NCBI RefSeq assembly: GCF_051014445.1 | Contig: NC_135136.1 | Coordinates: 23,392,001-23,456,000, forward strand | Direction: 5' to 3' | Source: Colletes latitarsis | Lineage: Eukaryota > Arthropoda > Insecta > Hymenoptera > Colletidae | DNA length: 64,000 nt | Part shown: positions 43,898 to 56,200 of the stretch, one piece after another | How positions within the stretch are numbered: position 1 is the stretch's first letter | Layout: every line of letters begins with the position of its first letter | Notes under the pieces: model-generated | Database searches by the model: none | The model's input: the letters and a program-made list of their open reading frames with translations, nothing else | What the model was told of the DNA's origin: nothing | Made by a program: the position numbers and the translations under genes

Positions 43898-46800
43898 ATT
43901 TTAGAGGATAACACCGGTTAGGTCTGGGTTAGGTCCGGGATATGCGCGCATCTGCCTTATACTTTCGCCTTTTTCGCAAACTTGTTGGCAAGATCCTGGG
44001 TTTTTTTCGGGTTTGGATCACGTAGCAATGTGGTACCACACAGTAACAGTCAATTAAACCTGGATTCGGTCAATATTTTAGAGGATAACACCGGTTAGGT
44101 CTGGGTCAGGTCTGAGATATGCGCGCATCTGGCTTATACTTTCGCCTTCTTCGCATACTTGTTGGTCAGATCCTGGGTTTTTTTCGTGTTTGAATCACGT
44201 AGTACTGTGGTAACACACAGAAACAGTCCATAAAACCTGGATTCGGACAGTATTTTAGAGGATAACACCGGTTAGGTCTGGGTTAGGTCTGGGAAATGCG
44301 CGCATCTGGCGTATACTTTCGCCTTTTTCGCAAACTTGTTGGCCAGATCCTGGGTTTTTTCCGTGTTTGAAACACGTAGTAATGTGGTAACACACTGAAG
44401 CAGTCAATTAAACCTGGTTTCGATCAATATTTCAGAGGATAACACCGGTTAGGTCTGGGTTAGGTCCGGGATATGCCCGCATCTGGCTCATGATTTTGCC
44501 TTCTTCGCATACTTGTTGGCCAGATCCTGGGCTTTTTTCGTGTTTGAATCACGTAGTAATGTGGTAACAAACTGAAGCAGTCAATAAAACCTGGTTTCGA
44601 TCAATATTTTAGAGGATAACACCGGTTAGGTCTGGGTTAGGTCTGGGTTATGCCCGCATCTGGCTCATGATTTTGCCTTCTTCGCATACTTGTTGGCCAG
44701 ATCCTGGGGTTTTTTCGTGTTTGAATCACGTAGTAATGTGGTAACAAACTGAAGCAGTCAATAAAACCTGGTTTCGATCAATATTTTAGAGGATAAATCC
44801 GGTTAGGTCTGGGTTAGGTCTGGGATTTGCGCGCATATGGCTTATACTTTCGCCTTTTTCGCAAACTTGTTGGCCAGATCCTGCGTTTTTTTCGTGTTTG
44901 AATCACGTAGTAATGTGGTAACAAACTGAAGCAGTCAATGAAACCTGGTTTCGATCAATATTTTAGAGGATATATCCGGTTAGGTCTGGGTTAGGTCTGG
45001 GATTTGCGCGCATATGGCTTATACTTTCGCCTTTTTCGCAAACTTGTTGGCCAGATCCTGGGTTTTTTCCGTGTTTGAAACACGTAGTAATGTGGTAACA
45101 CACTGAAGCAGTCAATTAAACCTGGTTTCGATCAATATTTCAGAGGATAACACCGGTTAGGTCTGGGTTAGGTCCGGGATATGCCCGCATCTGGCTCATG
45201 ATTTTGCCTTCTTCGCATACTTGTTGGCCAGATCCTGGGCTTTTTTCGTGTTTGAATCACGTAGTAATGTGGTAACAAACTGAAGCAGTCAATAAAACCT
45301 GGTTTCGATCAATATTTTAGAGGATAACACCGGTTAGGTCTGGGTTAGGTCTGGGTTATGCCCGCATCTGGCTCATGATTTTGCCTTCTTCGCATACTTG
45401 TTGGCCAGATCCTGGGTTTTTTTCGTGTTTGAATCACGTAGTAATGTGGTAACACACTGAAGCAGTCAATTAAACCTGGTTTCGATCAATATTTCAGAGG
45501 ATAACACCGGTTAGGTCTGGGTTACGTCTGGGAAATGCGCGCATCTGGCTTATACTTTCGCCTTTTTCGCAAACTTGTTGGCCAGATAATGGGTTTTTTT
45601 CGTGTTTGAATCACGTAGTAATGTGGTAACACACTGAAGCAGTCAATAAAACCTGGTTTCGATCAATATTTTAGAGGATAACACCGGTTAGGTCTGGGTT
45701 AGGTCTGGGTTATGCCCGCATCTGGCTCATGATTTTGCCTTCTTCGCATACTTGTTGGCCAGATCCTGGGGTTTTTTCGTGTTTGAATCACGTAGTAATG
45801 TGGTAACAAACTGAAGCAGTCAATGAAACCAGGTTTCGATCAATATTTTAGAGGATAAATCCGGTTAGGTCTGGGTTAGGTCTGGGATTTGCGCGCACAT
45901 GGCTTATACTTTCGCCTTTTTCGCAAACTTGTTGGCCAGATCCTGGGTTTTTTTCGTGTTTGAACCACGTAGTAATGTGGTACCAGACTGAAGCTGTCAA
46001 TTAAACCTGGTTTCGATCAATATTTTAGAGGATAACGCCAGTTAGGTCTGGGTTAGGTCTGGGAAATGCGCGCATCTGGCTTATACTTTCGCCTTTTACG
46101 CAAACTTGTTGGCCAGATCCTGGGTTTTTTTCGTGTTTGAATCACGTAGTAATGTGGTAACGCACTGAAGCAGTCAATTAAACCTGGTTTCGATCAATAT
46201 TTTAGAGGATAAATCCGGTTAGGTCTGGGTTAGGTCTGGGATTTGCGCGCATATGGCTTATACTTTCGCCTTTTTCGCAAACTTGTTGGCCAGATCCTGG
46301 GTATTTTCCGTGTTTGAAACACGTAGTAATGTGGTACCAGACTGAAGCTGTCAATTAAACCTGGTTTCGATCAATATTTTAGAGGATAACGCCGGTTAGG
46401 TCTGGGTTAGGTCTGGGTTATGCCCGCATCTGGCTCATGATTTTGCCTTCTTCGCATACTTGTTGGCCAGATCCTGGGGTTTTTTCGTGTTTGAATCACG
46501 TAGTAATGTGGTACCAGACTGAAGCTGTCAATTAAACCTGGTTTCGATCAATATTTTAGAGGATAACGCCGGTTAGGACTGGGTTAGGTCTGGGTTATGC
46601 CCGCATCTGGCTCATGATTTTGCCTTCTTCGCATACTTGTTGGCCAGATCCTGGGGTTTTTTCGTGTTTGAATCACGTAGTAATGTGGTAACACACTGAA
46701 GCAGTCAATTAAACCTGGTTTCGATCAATATTTTAGAGGATAAATCCGGTTAGGTCTGGGTTAGGTCTGGGATTTGCGCGCATATGACTTATACTTTCGC

Positions 46801-46906
46801 CTTTTTCGCAAACTTGTTGGCCAGATCCTGGGTATTTTCCGTGTTTGAAACACGTAGTAACGTGGTAACACACTGAAGCAGTCAATTAAACCTGGTTTCG
46901 ATCAAT
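43898..46906 (+). repeat. Domain 15: D1 E A C P + 12-monomer block F F C P Y P F A F P P F
   Basis: Seventeen monomers. The first five (D1 with TCCGGG, E, A, C, P) match 18,056-18,940 at 146 monomers distance. The following twelve repeat domain 14. This is therefore a composite made by joining two segments found separately elsewhere in the window. Private changes include GGCGTATAC (44,252) and GAACCACG (45,845). Confidence 0.87.
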
Positions 46907-48145
46907 ATTTTAGAGGATAACACCGGTTAGGTCTGGGTTAGGTCTGGGTTATGCCCGCATCTGGCTCATGATTTTGCCTTCTTCGCATACTTGTTGGCCA
47001 GATCCTGGGGTTTTTTCGTGTTTGAATCACGTAGTAATGTGGTAACAAACTGAAGCAGTCAATAAAACCTGGTTTCGATCAATATTTTAGAGGATAAATC
47101 CGGTTAGGTCTGGGTTAGGTCTGGGATTTGCGCGCATATGGCTTATACTTTCGCCTTTTTCGCAAACTTGTTGGCCAGATCCTGGGTTTTTTCCGTGTTT
47201 GAAACACGTAGTAATGTGGTAACACACTGAAGCAGTCAATTAAACCTGGTTTCGATCAATATTTCAGAGGATAACACCGGTTAGGTCTGGGTTAGGTCCG
47301 GGATATGCCCGCATCTGGCTCATGATTTTGCCTTCTTCGCATACTTGTTGGCCAGATCCTGGGCTTTTTTCGTGTTTGAATCACGTAGTAATGTGGTAAC
47401 AAACTGAAGCAGTCAATAAAACCTGGTTTCGATCAATATTTTAGAGGATAACACCGGTTAGGTCTGGGTTAGGTCTGGGTTATGCCCGCATCTGGCTCAT
47501 GATTTTGCCTTCTTCGCATACTTGTTGGCCAGATCCTGGGGTTTTTTCGTGTTTGAATCACGTAGTAATGTGGTACCAGACTGAAGCTGTCAATTAAACC
47601 TGGTTTCGATCAATATTTTAGAGGATAACGCCGGTTAGGTCTGGGTTAGGTCTGGGAAATGCGCGCATCTGGCTTATACTTTCGCCTTTTACGCAAACTT
47701 GTTGGCCAGATCCTGGGTTTTTTTCGTGTTTGAATCACGTAGTAATGTGGTAACACACTGAAGCAGTCAATAAAACCTGGTTTCGATCAATATTTTAGAG
47801 GATAACACCGGTTAGGTCTGGGTTAGGTCTGGGTTATGCCCGCATCTGGCTCATGATTTTGCCTTCTTCGCATACTTGTTGGCCAGATCCTGGGGTTTTT
47901 TCGTGTTTGAATCACGTAGTAATGTGGTAGCACACTGAAGCAGTCAATTAAACCTGGTTTCGATCAATATTTTAGAGGATAAATCCGGTTAGGTCTGGGT
48001 TAGGTCTGGGATTTGCGCGCATATGGCTTATACTTTCGCCTTTTTCGCAAACTTGTTGGCCAGATCCTGGGTATTTTCCGTGTTTGAAACACGTAGTAAT
48101 GTGGTAACACACTGAAGCAGTCAATTAAACCTGGTTTCGATCAAT

Positions 48146-48319
48146 ATTTTAGAGGATAACACCGGTTAGGTCTGGGTTAGGTCCGGGATATGCGCGCATC
48201 TGCCTTATACTTTCGCCTTTTTCGCAAACTTGGCAAGATCCTGGGTTTTTTTCGGGTTTGGATCACGTAGCAATGTGGTACCACACAGTAACAGTCAATT
48301 AAACCTGGATTCGGTCAAT
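48146..48319 (+). repeat. 174-bp D1 monomer with 3-base deletion, copy 1
   Basis: Reads CGCAAACTTGGCAAG at the 48,221-48,235 region, where other D1 units read CGCAAACTTGTTGGCAAG, a loss of three bases. It shifts the array phase by -3. The same deletion is present at 58,139, so it arose before the 9.9-kb duplication. Confidence 0.92.
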
Positions 48320-48496
48320 ATTTTAGAGGATAACACCGGTTAGGTCTGGGTCAGGTCTGAGATATGCGCGCATCTGGCTTATACTATCGCCTATTTCGCA
48401 AACTTGTTGGCTAGATCCTGGGTTTTTTTCGTGTTTGAATCACGTAGTACTGTGGTAACACACAGAAACAGTCCATAAAACCTGGATTCGGACAGT
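48320..48496 (+). repeat. E monomer carrying an L-type conversion-like patch
   Basis: The flanks are E (GTCAGGTCTGAGATATG before; GTAGTACTGTGG, CACAGAAACAGTCCAT after), but 48,386-48,412 reads as L (CTATCGCCTATTTCGC, GGCTAG). The equivalent unit at 58,229 is E throughout (CTTTCGCCTTCTTCGC, GGTCAG). The very next monomer (48,497) is an L with the same sequence and is the likely donor. Unit length is unchanged. Confidence 0.88.
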
Positions 48497-50089
48497 ATTT
48501 TAGAGGATAACACCGGTTAGGTCTGGGTCAGGTCTGGGATATGCGCGCATCTGGCTTATACTATCGCCTATTTCGCAAACTTGTTGGCTAGATCCTGGGT
48601 TTTTTTCGTGTTTGAATCACGTAGTAATGTGGTAACACACTGAAGCAGTCAATTAAACCTGGATTCGGACAGTATTTTAGAGGATAACACCGGTTAGGTC
48701 TGGGTTAGGTCTGGGATATGCGCGCATCTGCCTTATACTTTCGCCTTTTTCGCAAACTTGTTGGCCAGATCCTGGGTTTTTTTCGTGTTTGAATCACGTA
48801 GTAATGTGGTACCACACTGAAGCAGTCAATTAAACCTGGATTCGGACAGTATTTTAGAGGATAACACCGGTTAGGTCTGGGTTAGGTCTGGGATATGCGC
48901 GCATCTGGCTTATACTATCGGCTTTTTCGCAAACTTGTTGGCCAGATCCTGGGTTTTTTTCGTGTTTGAATCACGTAGTAATGTGGTAACACACTGAAGC
49001 AGTCAATAAAACCTGGTTTCGATCAATATTTTAGAGGATAACACCGGTTAGGTCTGGGTTAGGTCTGGGTTATGCCCGCATCTGGCTCATGATTTTGCCT
49101 TCTTCGCATACTTGTTGGCCAGATCCTGGGGTTTTTTCGTGTTTGAATCACGTAGTAATGTGGTAACAAACTGAAGCAGTCAATAAAACCTGGTTTCGAT
49201 CAATATTTTAGAGGATAAATCCGGTTAGGTCTGGGTTAGGTCTGGGATTTGCGCGCATATGGCCTATACTTTCGCCTTTTTCGCAAACTTGTTGGCCAGA
49301 TCCTGGGTATTTTCCGTGTTTGAAACTCGTAGTAATGTGGTAACACACTGAAGCAGTCAATTAAACCTGGTTTCGATCAATATTTTAGAGGATAACACCG
49401 GTTAGGTCTGGGTTAGGTCTGGTTTATGCCCGCTTCTGGCTCATGATTTTGCCTTCTGCGCAAACTTGTTGCCCAGATCCTGGGTTTTTTTCGTGTTTGA
49501 ATCACGTAGTACTGTGGTAACACACAGAAACAGTCCATAAAACCTGGATTCGGACAGTATTTTAGAGGATAACACCGGTTAGGTCTGGGTTAGGTCTGGG
49601 ATATGCGCGCATCTGGCTTATACTTTCGCCTTCTTCGCATACTTGTTGGCCAGATCCTGGGTTATTTTCGTGTTTGAATCACGTAGTACTGTGGTAACAC
49701 ACTGAAGCAGTCAATTAAACCTGGATTCGGACAGTATTTTAGAGGATAACACCGGTTAGGTCTGGGTTACGTCTGGGATATGCGCGCATCTGGCTTATAC
49801 TATCGGCTTTTTCGCAAACTTGTTGGCCAGATCCTGGGTTTTTTTCGTGTTTGAATCACGTAGTAATGTGGTAACACACTGAAGCAGTCAATTAAACCTG
49901 GTTTCGATCAATATTTTAGAGGATAACACCGGTTAGGTCTGGGTTAGGTCTGGGTTATGCCCGCATCTGACTCATGATTTTGCCTTCTTCGCATACTTGT
50001 TGGCCAGATCCTGGGTTTTTTCCGTGTTTGAATCACGTAGTAATGTGGAAACACACTGAAGCAGTCAATTAAACCTGGTTTCGATCAAT

Positions 50090-53000
50090 ATCTCAGAGGA
50101 TAACACCGGTTATGTCTGGGTTAGGTCTGGGATATGCGCGCATCTGGCTTATACTTTCGCCTTTTTCGCAAACTTGTTGGCTAGGTGCTGGGTTTTTTTC
50201 GGGTTTGAATAACGCAGTAATGTGGTACCACACTGAAGCAGTCAATTAAACCTGGTTTCGATCAATATTTCAGAGGATAACACCGGTTAGGTCTGGGTTA
50301 GGTCCGGGATATGCCCGCATCTGGCTCATGATTTTGCCTTCTTCGCATACTTGTTAGCCAGATCCTGGGCTTTTTTCGTGTTTGAATCACGTAGTAATGT
50401 GGTAACAAACTGAAGCAGTCAATAAAACCTGGTTTCGATCAATATTTTAGAGGATAACACCGGTTAGGTCTGGGTTAGGTCTGGGAAATGCGCGCATCTG
50501 GCTTATACTTTCGCCTTTTTCGCAAACTTGTTGGCCAGATCCTGGGTTTTTTCCGTGTTTGAATCACGTAGTAATGTGGTAACACACTGAAGCAGTCAAT
50601 TAAACCTGGTTTCGATCAATATTTTAGAGGATAACACCGGTTAGGTCTGGGTTAGGTCTGGGTTATGCCCGCATCTGGCTCATGATTTTGCCTTCTTCGC
50701 ATACTTGTTGGCCAGATCCTGGGTTTTTTTCGTGTTTGAATCACGTAGTAATGTGGTAACACACTGAAGCAGTCAATTAAACCTGGTTTCGATCAATATT
50801 TCAGAGGATAACACTGGTTAGGTCTGGGTTACGTCTGGGAAATGCGCGCATCTGGCTTATACTTTCGCCTTTTTCGCAAACTTGTTGGCCAGATAATGGG
50901 TTTTTTTCGTGTTTGAATCACGTAGTAATGTGGTAACACACTGAAGCAGTCAATAAAACCTGGTTTCGATCAATATTTTAGAGGATAACACCGGTTAGGT
51001 CTGGGTTAGGTCTGGGTTATGCCCGCATCTGGCTCATGATTTTGCCTTCTTCGCATACTTGTTGGCCAGATCCTGGGGTTTTTTCGTGTTTGAATCACGT
51101 AGTAATGTGGTAACAAACTGAAGCAGTCAATGAAACCTGGTTTCGATCAATATTTTAGAGGATAAATCCGGTTAGGTCTGGGTTAGGTCTGGGATTTGCG
51201 CGCATATGGCTTATACTTTCGCCTTTTTCGCAAACTTGTTGGCCAGATCCTGGGTTTTTTTCGTGTTTGAATCACGTAGTAATGTGGTACCAGACTGAAG
51301 CTGTCAATTAAACCTGGTTTCGATCAATATTTTAGAGGATAACGCCGGTTAGGTCTGGGTTAGGTCTGGGTTATGCCCGCATCTGGCTCATGATTTTGCC
51401 TTCTTCGCATACTTGTTGGCCAGATCCTGGGTTTTTTCCGTGTTTGAATCACGTAGTAATGTGGAAACACACTCAAGCAGTCAATTAAACCTGGTTTCGA
51501 TCAATATCTCAGAGGATAACACCGGTTAGGTCTGGGTTAGGTCTGGGATATGCGCGCATCTGGCTTATACTTTCGCCTTTTTCGCAAACTTGTTGGCTAG
51601 GTGCTGGGTTTTTTTCGGGTTTGAATAACGCAGTAATGTGGTACCACACTGAAGCAGTCAATTAAACCTGGTTTCGATCAATATTTCAGAGGATAACACC
51701 GGTTAGGTCTGGGTTAGGTCCGGGATATGCCCGCATCTGGCTCATGATTTTGCCTTCTTCGCATACTTGTTAGCCAGATCCTGGGCTTTTTTCGTGTTTG
51801 AATCACGTAGTAATGTGGTAACAAACTGAAGCAGTCAATAAAACCTGGTTTCGATCAATATTTTAGAGGATAACACCGGTTAGGTCTGGGTTAGGTCTGG
51901 GAAATGCGCGCATCTGGCTTATACTTTCGCCTTTTTCGCAAACTTGTTGGCCAGATCCTGGGTTTTTTCCGTGTTTGAATCACGTAGTAATGTGGTAACA
52001 CACTGAAGCAGTCAATTAAACCTGGTTTCGATCAATATTTTAGAGGATAACACCGGTTAGGTCTGAGTTAGGTCTGGGTTATGCCCGCATCTGGCTCATG
52101 ATTTCGCCTTCTTCGCATACTTGTTGGCCAGATCCTGGGTTTTTTTCGTGTTTGAATCACGTAGTAATGTGGTAACACACTGAAGCAGTCAATTAAACCT
52201 GGTTTCGATCAATATTTCAGAGGATAACACCGGTTAGGTCTGCGTTACGTCTGGGAAATGCGCGCATCTGGCTTATACTTTCGCCTTTTTCGCAAACTTG
52301 TTGGCCCGATAATGGGTTTTTTTCGTGTTTGAATCACGTAGTAATATGGTAACACACTGAAGCAGTCAATAAAACCTGGTTTCGATGAATATTTTAGAGG
52401 ATAACACCGGTTAGGTCTGGGTTAGGTCTGGGTTATGCCCGCATCTGGCTCATGATTTTGCCTTCTTCGCATACTTGTTGGCCAGATCCTGGGGTTTTTT
52501 CGTGTTTGAATCACGTAGTAATGTGGTAACAAACTGAAGCAGTCAATGAAACCTGGTTTCGATCAATATTTTAGAGGATAAATCCGGTTAGGTCTGGGTT
52601 AGGTCTGGGATTTGCGCGCATATGGCTTATACTTTCGCCTTTTTCGCAAACTTGTTGGCCAGATCCTGGGTTTTTTTCGTGTTTGAATCACGTAGTAATG
52701 TGGTACCAGACTGAAGCTGTCAATTAAACCTGGTTTCGATCAATATTTTAGAGGATAACGCCGGTTAGGTCTGGGTTAGGTCTGGGTTATGCCCGCATCT
52801 GGCTCATGATTTTGCCTTCTTCGCATACTTGTTGGCCAGATCCTGGGTTTTTTCCGTGTTTGAATCACGTAGTAATGTGGAAACACACTGAAGCAGTCAA
52901 TTAAACCTGGTTTCGATCAATATCTCAGAGGATAACACCGGTTAGGTCTGGGTTAGGTCTGGGATATGCGCGCATCTGGCTTATACTTTCGCCTTTTTCG

Positions 53001-53275
53001 CAAACTTGTTGGCTAGGTGCTGGGTTTTTTTCGGGATTGAATAACGCAGTAATGTGGTACCACACTGAAGCAGTCAATTAAACCTGGTTTCGATCAATAT
53101 TTCAGAGGATAACACCGGTTAGGTCTGGGTTAGGTCCGGGATATGCCCGCATCTGGCTCATGATTTTGCCTTCTTCGCATACTTGTTAGCCAGATCCTGG
53201 GCTTTTTTCGTGTTTGAATCACGTAGTAATGTGGTAACAAACTGAAGCAGTCAATAAAACCTGGTTTCGATCAAT
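50090..53275 (+). repeat. Tandem 8-monomer HOR W-C-A-P-Y-P-F-P, 2.25 copies
   Basis: Copies start at 50,090, 51,506 and 52,922, each 1,416 bp apart. Every unit keeps its subtype: CTCAGAGG-W (GGTGC), TTAGCC-C, A (AACACC, TTTTTTCCG), P, Y, P with CAATGA, F with CCAGAC tail, AACGCC-headed P with TTTTTTCCG and GAAACAC. The third copy leaves the order after W-C: its A (53,276) takes a CCAGAC tail and is followed by the ACGC-type A. Copy-specific variants (ATGTCTGGG in the first W; CTGAGTTAGG and GGCCCGATAATGGG in the second copy) let the copies be told apart. Confidence 0.9.
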
Positions 53276-56200
53276 ATTTTAGAGGATAACACCGGTTAGG
53301 TCTGGGTTAGGTCTGGGAAATGCGCGCATCTGGCTTATACTTTCGCCTTTTTCGCAAACTTGTTGGCCAGATCCTGGGTTTTTTTCGTGTTTGAATCACG
53401 TAGTAATGTGGTACCAGACTGAAGCTGTCAATTAAACCCGGTTTCGATCAATATTTTAGAGGATAACGCCGGTTAGGTCTGGGTTAGGTCTGGGAAATGC
53501 GCGCATCTGGCTTATACTTTCGCCTTTTACGCAAACTTGTTGGCCAGATCCTGGGTTTTTTTCGTGTTTGAATCACGTAGTAATGTGGTAACACACTGAA
53601 GCAGTCAATAAAACCTGGTTTCGATCAATATTTTAGAGGATAACACCGGTTAGGTCTGGGTTAGGTCTGGGTTATGCCCGCATCTGGCTCATGATTTTGC
53701 CTTCTTCGCATACTTGTTGGCCAGATCCTGGGGTTTTTTCGTGTTTGAATCACGTAGTAATGTGGTAACACACTGAAGCAGTCAATTAAACCTGGTTTCG
53801 ATCAATATTTTAGAGGATAAATCCGGTTAGGTCTGGGTTAGGTCTCGGATTTGCGCGCATATGGCCGATACTTTCGCCTTTTTCGCAAACTTGTTGGCCA
53901 GATCCTGGGTATTTTCCGTGTTTGAAACTCGTAGTAATGTGGTAACACACTGAAGCAGTCAATTAAACCTGGTTTCGATCAATATTTTAGAGGATAAATC
54001 CGGTTAGGTCTGGGTTAGGTCTGGGATTTGCGCGCATATGGCTTATACTTTCGCCTTTTTCGCAAACTTGTTGGCCAGATCCTGGGGTTTTTTCGTGTTT
54101 GAATCACGTAGTAATGTGGTAACACACTGAAGCAGTCAATTAAACCTGGTTTCGATCAATATTTTAGAGGATAAATCCGGTTAGGTCTGGGTTAGGTCTG
54201 GGATATGCGCGCATCTGCCTTATACTTTCGCCTTTTTCGCAAACTTGTTGGCAAGATCCTGGGTTTTTTTCGGGTTTAGATCACGTAGCAATGTGGTACC
54301 ACACAGTAACAGTCAATTAAACCTGGATTCGGTCAATATTTTAGAGGATAACACCGGTTAGGTCTGGGTCAGGTCTGAGATATGCGCGCATCTGGCTTAT
54401 ACTTTCGCCTTCTTCGCATACTTGTTGGTCAGATCCTGGGTTTTTTTCGTGTTTGAATCACGTAGTACTGTGGTAACACACAGAAACAGTCCATAAAACC
54501 TCGATTCGGACAGTATTTTAGAGGATAACACCGGTTAGGTCTGGGTCAGGTCTGGGATATGCGCGCATCTGGCTTATACTATCGCCTATTTCGCAAACTT
54601 GTTGTCTAGATCCTGGGTTTTTTTCGTGTTTGAATCACGTAGTAATGTGGTAACACACTGAAGCAGTCAATTAAACCTGGATTCGGACAGTATTTTAGAG
54701 GATAACACCGGTTAGGTCTGGGTTAGGTCTGGGATATGCGCGCATCTGCCTTATGCTTTCGCCTTTTTCGCAAACTTGTTGGCCAGATCCTGGGTGTTTT
54801 TCGTGTTTGAATCACGTAGTAATGTGGTAACAAACTGAAGCAGTCAATAAAACCTGGTTTCGATCAATATTTTAGAGGATAACACCGGTTAGGTCTGGGT
54901 TAGGTCTGGGTTATGCCCGCATCTGGCTCATGATTTTGCCTTCTTCGCATACTTGTTGGCCAGATCCTGGGGTTTTTTCGTGTTTGAATCACGTAGTAAT
55001 GTGGTAACAAACTGAAGCAGTCAATAAAACCTGGTTTCGATCAATATTTTAGAGGATAAATCCGGTTAGGTCTGGGTTAGGTCTCGGATTTGCGCGCATA
55101 TGGCCGATACTTTCGCCTTTTTCGCAAACTTGTTGGCCAGATCCTGGGTATTTTCCGTGTTTGAAACTCGTAGTAATGTGGTAACACACTGAAGCAGTCA
55201 ATTAAACCTGGTTTCGATCAATATTTTAGAGGATAACACCGGTTAGGTCTGGGTTAGGTCTGGGTTATGCCCGCTTCTGGCTCATGATTTTGCCTTCTTC
55301 GCAAACTTGTTGCCCAGATCCTGGGTTTTTTTCGTGTTTGTATCACGTAGTAATGTGGTAACACACTGAAGCAGTCAATTAAACCTGGTTTCGATCAATA
55401 TCTCAGAGGATAACACCGGTTAGGTCTGGGTTAGGTCTGGGTTATGCCCGCATCTGGCTCATGATTTTGCCTTCTTCGCATACTTGTTGGCCAGATCCTG
55501 GGGTTTTTTCGTGTTTGAATCACGTAGTAATGTGGTAACAAACTGAAGCAGTCAATAAAACCTGGTTTCGATCAATATTTTAGAGGATAAATCCGGTTAG
55601 GTCTGGGTTAGGTCTGGGATTTGCGCGCATATGGCTTATACTTTCGCCTTCTTCGCAAACTTGTTGGCCAGATCCTGGGTATTTTCCGTGTTTGAAACAC
55701 GTAGTAATGTGGTAACACACTGAAGCAGTCAATTAAACCTGGTTTCGATCAATATTTCAGAGGATAACACCGGTTAGGTCTGGGTTAGGTCTGGGAAATG
55801 CGCGCATATGGCTTATGCTGTCGCCTTGTTCGCAAACTTGTTGGCCAGATCCTGGGTTTTTTTCGTGTTTGAATCACGTAGTACTGTGGTAACACACTGA
55901 AGCAGTCAATTAAACCTGGTTTCGATCAATATTTCAGAGGATAACACCGGTTAGGTCTGGGTTAGGTCTGGGATTTGCGCGCATATGGCTTATACTTTCG
56001 CCTTTTTCGCAAACTTGTTGGCCAGATCCTGGGTATTTTCCGTGTTTGAAACACGTAGTAATGTGGTAACACACTGAAGCAGTCAATTAAACCTGGTTTC
56101 GATCAATATTTCAGAGGATAACACCGGTTAGGTCTGGGTTAGATCCGGGATATGCCCGCATCTGGCTCATGATTTTGCCTTCTTCGCATACTTGTTGGCC

